A DNA stretch of 9,091 nucleotides, taken from contig JAKAWM010000077.1 in assembly GCA_021827285.1 (NCBI GenBank), forward strand, positions 1 through 9,091, in the 5' to 3' direction. Position 1 is the first letter of the stretch. Each line of letters starts with the position of its first letter. Shown piece by piece: positions 5,092 through 9,091 of this stretch. The notes under the pieces are model-generated. The model did no database searches. It saw nothing but the letters and a program-made list of their open reading frames with translations, and had not been told where the DNA came from. Origin of the DNA: Actinomycetes bacterium (GTDB taxonomy: Bacteria > Actinomycetota > Acidimicrobiia > Acidimicrobiales > Palsa-688). A program made the position numbers and the translations under genes.

Positions 5092-8000
5092 TATGGGGCG
5101 CGGTGATGCCCACGCCCGAGTCGGGCACGTGCCGCACCCGCCAGCACGCGGCCGAGTGCAGCGGCGGTCGAGGTCGTGAGCAGCGTCGTTCCGATGAGTG
5201 CAGCGGTGCGTGCGGCGAGGCTCGGTGGCTTCGGCCGCTGGTCGGGGCCAAGGTCACCTGAGGGTTGCGCGCCGCTAGAAGCTTGAGCTAGGGTCCTTGC
5301 GAGCAGCTCCGAAAGATGGACCGCTTCACGGCCACCGCTGTCGAGTTCATGTATCTGGGTGCGGCAGCTGAAGCCGTCAGCGAGGACTACCGCGTGCGGC
5401 GCCGCGCCGCGCAGTGCTGGGAGCAGTACGCTTTCAGCACACTTGACGCTGATATCGAGGTGGCCCTTCTCAAAGCCGAAGTTACCCGCCAGGCCACAGC
5501 AGCCGGAGTCGAGCCTGGTGGCATCGGCGCCGGATGCGTCGAGCAGTCGTTGGTCCGTGTCCCACCCGAGCACGGCATGGTGGTGGCAGTGCGCCTGCGC
5601 GATCACTGTGGTGCCGTCGAGCCGCGGTGGCTCCCAGCCGGGGGTGTGCTCGGTGAGCAGTTCGGCCAAGGTCACTGTTTGTCGCCGGAGGCGGGCGATA
5701 TCGAGGTCCTCGGGCAGCAGGTCGACGGCGTCAGAACGGAACACGGCAGTACAGGAGGGCTCGAGGCCAACTACGAGGCCGCCGGCGCGAACGTGCTCGG
5801 CGAGATGGGCGGCGGTCCTTCTAAGGACACGTTTTGCCGTGTTCAGCTGCCCAGTCGAGATCCAGGTGAGCCCACAACATAGCGGTTCAGGGGGGATAGT
5901 CACAGACCAGCCGGCCGCTTCCAGCACATCTACGGCGGCGCGACCGATGCCTGGGTGGAAATGGTTCGTAAAGCTATCTGGCCACAGCAGTACGTTCCCG
6001 TGGCGCCCGGGCGCGCCCGGAGGTCGGCTCTGCCACCATTGCTGCAATGTTTCGCTGGCGAACAATGGGATCTCACGGGGAGCGAGGCCTGCCGCGCTGG
6101 TGGCAATGCGGCGTAGCAGGGGCGTATGGCTGAGAGTGTTGACTATAGGTGCGCTCTTTGTCCCTGCGATGACCCAGGAGAGAGCAGGGAGCCAGCCTAG
6201 GGCATAGTGGCAGCGAGGCCGGAGATGGCCGGCATAGTGGTGGGCCAAGAACTCTGCTTTGTAGGTTGCCATGTCAACGTTGACTGGACAGTCGCTCTTG
6301 CAGCCCTTGCATGCCAGGCAGAGATCAAGCGCGTCACGAACGGCGGTGGAACGCCAGCCATGTGTGATCGGCCCCTCTTCGTGGCCGTCGAGCATCTCGA
6401 ACAGCAGGCGGGCCCGACCGCGGGTAGAGTGCTCTTCTTCGAGCGTGGCTTGGTAGGACGGGCACATTACGGCCCCTTTGGGATGGGCGTGCTGGCGGCA
6501 CTTGCCTACGCCAACACAGCGGATTGCCGCCTTGACGAAGGAGCCTCCATCTTCGGGGTAAGCAAAATGAATGGACCCCTTCATGCGAGGAGACCAGGAC
6601 GAACCGAGGCGCAAGTGCTTGTCGAGTGGCGCGGGAGCGACGATCTTGCCCGGGTTCATCATGTTGTCAGGGTCGAAGATCGCTTTCAGTTGGCCGAACG
6701 CGGTCACGATGCGGTCACCGAACATGCGAGGCAACAGCTCACCGCGCGACTGCCCATCTCCGTGTTCACCAGAAAACGACCCTTTATACGAGGCCACGAG
6801 GTCGGCGGCCGCCTCCATGAAGCGGCGGTACTTGGCGACGCCCTCGGCGTCGGTCATGACAAAGGGGATGCGGGTATGCACGCAACCCTGCCCGAAGTGC
6901 CCGTAGAGGCTGGGTGCCGTTTCGTCGGCATAGCCGAACTTCTCGAAGAGCGAGTTTAGCTCTCGTAGGTACTTGCCGAGTTGGTCGGGGCTTACCGCGG
7001 AGTCCTCCCAGCCTTCCCACGTGTCGCGTTCGCCCGGGACGTGTGCGGTGGCCCCCAAGCCGGCTTCGCGGGCCTGCCACAGCTCGTCCTCCTGCGAGGG
7101 ATCGTCGAGGATCTCGACGTCCGGCTCATGCCCGGACTTACCTAGCGCGGCAAGCATCCCGCGGGCCGCTTCGTCAGCTTGCTCGCGGGTGTCCCCGCCA
7201 AATTGTATTAGCAAGAAACCATTGCCCTTTGGTAGCTTGTCGAGGGGTCGGGAGTTCATCCTCCTCAGGCGCTGGTCGTGGATCAGGCGGTGGTCGACGC
7301 CTTCGAGCGCGAGCGGTTCGTGCGGGAGGATTGCGGTAAGGGCATCAGCTGCCGCAAATATGTCGTCGAAACCGAGCACGACGAGGGCGCGTTGCCTGAT
7401 GACGGGTACAAGCTCGAGTTCGGCGCGCATCACCGTGGCGAGGGTCGACTCGCTCCCGACCAGGCAGCCGGCCACGTCGAAGTGGCGTTCGGGAAGGAGC
7501 GAATCGAGGTTGTACCCAGACACGCGGCGCGGTATATCAGGGTACCTGGAACGGATCTCCTGAGCGTAGGCATCGGTAAGCTCGCGCAGCTGCCGGTAAA
7601 TTCGAGCCCGCTCGTCGCCGCCCCTTGCAATTTGAGCGTAGTCTTCGTCGCTTGTCTCTCCGCACCAAAAGCGCGCCCCACGATAGAGGAGCACTTCGAG
7701 CCGAGCGATGTTGTCGACGACCTTTCCGGTGCGCTGCGCGGTGGCGCCGCAGGAATTGTTGCCGATCATCCCACCGAGCGTACAATTGGGATGGGTCGCG
7801 GGTTCAGGACCATAGCGCAAGCCGTAGGGTTCCAGTTCGCCGTTTAGCACGTCCAGCACGATGCCTGGTTCCACGATGCAGGTCCGCTTTTCGGGGTCGA
7901 CCGACAGCAAGTGGTGGCAGTACTTGGACCAATCGATCATCACGGCCGCGTTGGTGCATTGGCCAGCCAGGCTTGTCCCGCCACCCCGCGACACGATCGG

Positions 8001-8249
8001 AGCACCGAACTGGCGGCAGACGCTGATGGCGTCCGCTGCCGCCTCTACGTGGCGCGGTATGACTACGCCGATCGGGACCTGCCGGAAGTTGGAAGCGTCG
8101 GTCGAATAGGCGCCTCGGGTGGCGGCATCGAAGCGCACTTCGGCGTCCACCTGCCTCCGCAAGGCTCGTTCGAGGCGATCGAGGTCCACCTCCTCACGGG
8201 GCGGTACAAGGGTCACCGGCTCAGGAAGATAAGTGTCGCTCACAGCCAT
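5091..8249 (-). CDS. FAD-linked 2-hydroxyacid dehydrogenase fused to GlpC-like Fe-S subunit
   Basis: This is a single 1052-residue polypeptide joining a GlcD/D-lactate dehydrogenase-type flavoprotein to a GlpC/GlcF-type iron-sulphur protein, the architecture of E. coli YdiJ. It likely oxidises D-lactate or another D-2-hydroxyacid and passes electrons to the membrane. The FAD-binding PCMH domain is at about 55-285, with SRGGGTSLAG at 87-96 and the NNSCGATAQR segment at about 164-173. The FAD-oxidase C domain (about 285-540) has GHFGQGCVH at 450-458 and GEHGDG at 494-499. The Fe-S domain has C578, C584, C596 and C644, C647, C650, C654-P. Two CCG repeats follow, with C791-C792 and C833, then C888, C917-C918 and C962. 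A 60-residue Ala-rich tail with a weakly hydrophobic stretch ends the protein. The ATG at 8249 has GAAAGG directly against it, while a GTG at 8243 would have that motif five bases away, giving 1050 residues. A TTG at 8369 extends the frame by 40 unconserved-looking residues and is rejected. The exact substrate is uncertain. Confidence 0.9.
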   Translation of the reverse strand: MAVSDTYLPEPVTLVPPREEVDLDRLERALRRQVDAEVRFDAATRGAYSTDASNFRQVPIGVVIPRHVEAAADAISVCRQFGAPIVSRGGGTSLAGQCTNAAVMIDWSKYCHHLLSVDPEKRTCIVEPGIVLDVLNGELEPYGLRYGPEPATHPNCTLGGMIGNNSCGATAQRTGKVVDNIARLEVLLYRGARFWCGETSDEDYAQIARGGDERARIYRQLRELTDAYAQEIRSRYPDIPRRVSGYNLDSLLPERHFDVAGCLVGSESTLATVMRAELELVPVIRQRALVVLGFDDIFAAADALTAILPHEPLALEGVDHRLIHDQRLRRMNSRPLDKLPKGNGFLLIQFGGDTREQADEAARGMLAALGKSGHEPDVEILDDPSQEDELWQAREAGLGATAHVPGERDTWEGWEDSAVSPDQLGKYLRELNSLFEKFGYADETAPSLYGHFGQGCVHTRIPFVMTDAEGVAKYRRFMEAAADLVASYKGSFSGEHGDGQSRGELLPRMFGDRIVTAFGQLKAIFDPDNMMNPGKIVAPAPLDKHLRLGSSWSPRMKGSIHFAYPEDGGSFVKAAIRCVGVGKCRQHAHPKGAVMCPSYQATLEEEHSTRGRARLLFEMLDGHEEGPITHGWRSTAVRDALDLCLACKGCKSDCPVNVDMATYKAEFLAHHYAGHLRPRCHYALGWLPALSWVIAGTKSAPIVNTLSHTPLLRRIATSAAGLAPREIPLFASETLQQWWQSRPPGAPGRHGNVLLWPDSFTNHFHPGIGRAAVDVLEAAGWSVTIPPEPLCCGLTWISTGQLNTAKRVLRRTAAHLAEHVRAGGLVVGLEPSCTAVFRSDAVDLLPEDLDIARLRRQTVTLAELLTEHTPGWEPPRLDGTTVIAQAHCHHHAVLGWDTDQRLLDASGADATRLDSGCCGLAGNFGFEKGHLDISVKCAESVLLPALRGAAPHAVVLADGFSCRTQIHELDSGGREAVHLSELLARTLAQASSGAQPSGDLGPDQRPKPPSLAARTAALIGTTLLTTSTAAALGRVLAGAARARLGRGHHRAP

Positions 8250-8255
8250 CCTTTC
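8250..8255 (-). promoter_or_regulatory. Shine-Dalgarno that bears on the start of the FAD/Fe-S gene
   Basis: GAAAGG abuts the ATG at 8249 with no spacer, which is poor for initiation there. For the GTG at 8243, GAAAGGA (8255-8249) leaves a five-base spacer, which is nearly ideal. Initiation at GTG 8243, two codons downstream of the annotated ATG, is therefore plausible. Confidence 0.45.
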
Positions 8256-8380
8256 GTCGAGTAATTGTGGGCCTTGTGGGCGGTAAGCACTCAACTCGCG
8301 AGATATGATGCACGTGGTCGCCTCGCCGACGAGACGGCAGGAAGGCCCTTTGTCCTGGCTCCACCGCAAAGACGACGCCG

Positions 8381-8399
8381 GCCCGGACGTCAGCCGGGC
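8381..8399 (-). terminator. Hairpin directly after the FMN dehydrogenase stop
   Basis: On the minus strand GCCCGG-CTGACGT-CCGGGC begins at the base after the TGA (8402-8400). It is a perfect all-GC 6-bp stem with a 7-base loop. The following bases (GTCGTCTTT) hold only a short T run, so it may be a weak terminator, attenuator or 3' stabilising hairpin between the two dehydrogenase genes. Confidence 0.35.
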
Positions 8400-9091
8400 T
8401 CACCGACTGGAGCAAGGCCCCACGGGCTCAGCGGCGCTGAGGTCGGGACGGTGGGCGCGGTCGCACCAGCGTAAGAGATGCCGGTCTAGCTCCTTCACGC
8501 TCGTGGCTCCGCACAACGCCATGGTCATGCGCAGTTCGCTCGCTAAAATGTCGATGCAATGGCGGACGCCAGCTTCGCCGGCCGCTGCTAGGCCATAGAG
8601 GTAAGCGCGCCCGACGAGCACAGCCTTAGCGCCGAGCGCGAGCGCAGCCACGACATCGCTACCACGCCGGAACCCAGAGTCGACGAGGACTTCAAGCCGG
8701 CCCTGCACGGCGTCCACGATGTCTGGCAGTACATCGATTGTGGCCGGGACGTGGTCCAGTTGGCGTCCGCCGTGGTTGCTCACGACTATCCCCTCAAGGC
8801 CAAGCTCGGCGGCCCGCACCGCTTCCTCGGGGCGGAGCACGCCCTTAAGAAGTAGCGGTCGGTCCCAGACCTGCCGGATCCACTTGAGGTCATCCCAGCT
8901 CACGCTGCCGTCGAACATGTCGTTGATCTTGTCCCTGGAACGATGGTCGGGCGGCCCGATGTTCGGGAAGCTGATCGCCTCGGAAGTTAGGAAGTGCCAG
9001 GCCCAAGTTGGGTGGAGGATGCCCTCCAAGAACGTGGGCAGTGACAGTTCAGGCGTCGGGAGGTCGAGGCCACAACGTTTTTCTCTTTCTC
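8400..9091 (-). CDS. FMN-dependent L-2-hydroxyacid (lactate-type) dehydrogenase, 5' end outside window
   Basis: This is the C-terminal 229 or so residues of an FMN TIM-barrel enzyme of the LldD/glycolate oxidase family, which oxidises L-lactate or a related L-2-hydroxyacid to the 2-oxoacid. The reading frame is open to the window edge. The codons upstream of an internal TTG at 9029 already read as family sequence (about LPTFLEGILHPTWAW), so that TTG is not the start. Visible motifs are the FMN-binding Lys in LLLKGVL (codon 8846-8844), the catalytic His in SNHGGRQLD (8774-8772), the FMN-phosphate loop DSGFRRG, then GRAYLYGLA. The end GATSVKELDRHLL is typical of LldD-like members. The gene ends in TGA at 8402-8400, followed at once by a GC hairpin. 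It lies just upstream of the D-hydroxyacid-type FAD/Fe-S enzyme in the same direction, consistent with a lactate-use unit. Mandelate, glycolate or a mycofactocin-linked substrate cannot be excluded. Confidence 0.9.
   Translation of the reverse strand, partial: EREKRCGLDLPTPELSLPTFLEGILHPTWAWHFLTSEAISFPNIGPPDHRSRDKINDMFDGSVSWDDLKWIRQVWDRPLLLKGVLRPEEAVRAAELGLEGIVVSNHGGRQLDHVPATIDVLPDIVDAVQGRLEVLVDSGFRRGSDVVAALALGAKAVLVGRAYLYGLAAAGEAGVRHCIDILASELRMTMALCGATSVKELDRHLLRWCDRAHRPDLSAAEPVGPCSSR

Larger units (their letters stand above)
8250..8399. other. 150-bp gap between the two hydroxyacid dehydrogenase genes
   Basis: The gap contains a hairpin directly after the upstream stop and an 8-bp palindrome CTCGCGAG at 8295-8302. 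On the minus strand TTGAGT followed after 19 bases by CACAAT gives only a weak vegetative-type promoter match. The FAD/Fe-S gene may be read through from the FMN dehydrogenase or from its own promoter here; the sequence does not decide. Confidence 0.35.

Noticed and set aside
5316..6959. Long plus-strand open frames (for example 5316-5882 and 6207-6959) opposite the FAD/Fe-S gene
   Set aside because: They are antisense to a gene with clear FAD, Fe-S and CCG motifs, resemble no family, and are the usual result of high-GC coding sequence.
8250..8369. TTG-initiated 40-residue N-terminal extension of the FAD/Fe-S enzyme
   Set aside because: The extension shows no domain features, runs through the intergenic gap, and the Shine-Dalgarno-like GAAAGG lies only at the later starts.

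Overview
The window is a high-GC bacterial segment, most likely actinobacterial. The signs are GTG/TTG starts, strong G/C at third codon positions, an RsbU-N/GAF/SpoIIE-type phosphatase, a fragment of a SigB/SigF-group sigma factor ending in an MHVSR helix-turn-helix, and a YdaP-like thiamine-diphosphate enzyme. I cannot name the genus. No RNA gene, CRISPR array, IS element or transposase was seen.

Layout, left to right. Positions 1-114 hold nothing I recognise. A compact zinc-dependent medium-chain alcohol/polyol dehydrogenase lies on the minus strand (115-1062) behind a strong Shine-Dalgarno. After a 267-bp gap comes a 600-residue thiamine-diphosphate enzyme of the pyruvate oxidase/acetolactate synthase superfamily (1330-3132, minus). 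A 346-bp divergent intergenic region separates it from a plus-strand phosphatase (3479-4939) with RsbU-like N-terminal, GAF-like and PP2C/SpoIIE domains. Its stop codon overlaps by two bases the stop of a convergent 51-codon fragment, which is the region-4 end of a SigB/SigF-type sigma factor without its first three quarters (4936-5091, minus). The fragment abuts the end of a very long FAD/Fe-S 2-hydroxyacid dehydrogenase fusion (5091-8249, minus). Upstream of that is the C-terminal part of an FMN-dependent L-2-hydroxyacid (lactate-type) dehydrogenase, which runs off the right edge (8400-9091, minus).

Two themes link the genes. The first is metabolic. An L-lactate-type FMN dehydrogenase, a D-lactate/D-2-hydroxyacid-type FAD/Fe-S dehydrogenase and a pyruvate oxidase-like enzyme could together take both lactate enantiomers to pyruvate and on to acetate, feeding electrons to quinone (inference). 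The second is regulatory. The window has a general-stress-type (Rsb) phosphatase, a dead relic of the matching sigma factor group, and directly upstream of the thiamine-diphosphate enzyme a near-consensus SigB/SigF promoter (GTGTAA-N13-GGGTAG). That promoter sits so close to the ATG that the mRNA would be leaderless or nearly so. This looks like a stress-sigma locus that has lost its own sigma gene but kept a target promoter and an upstream regulator.
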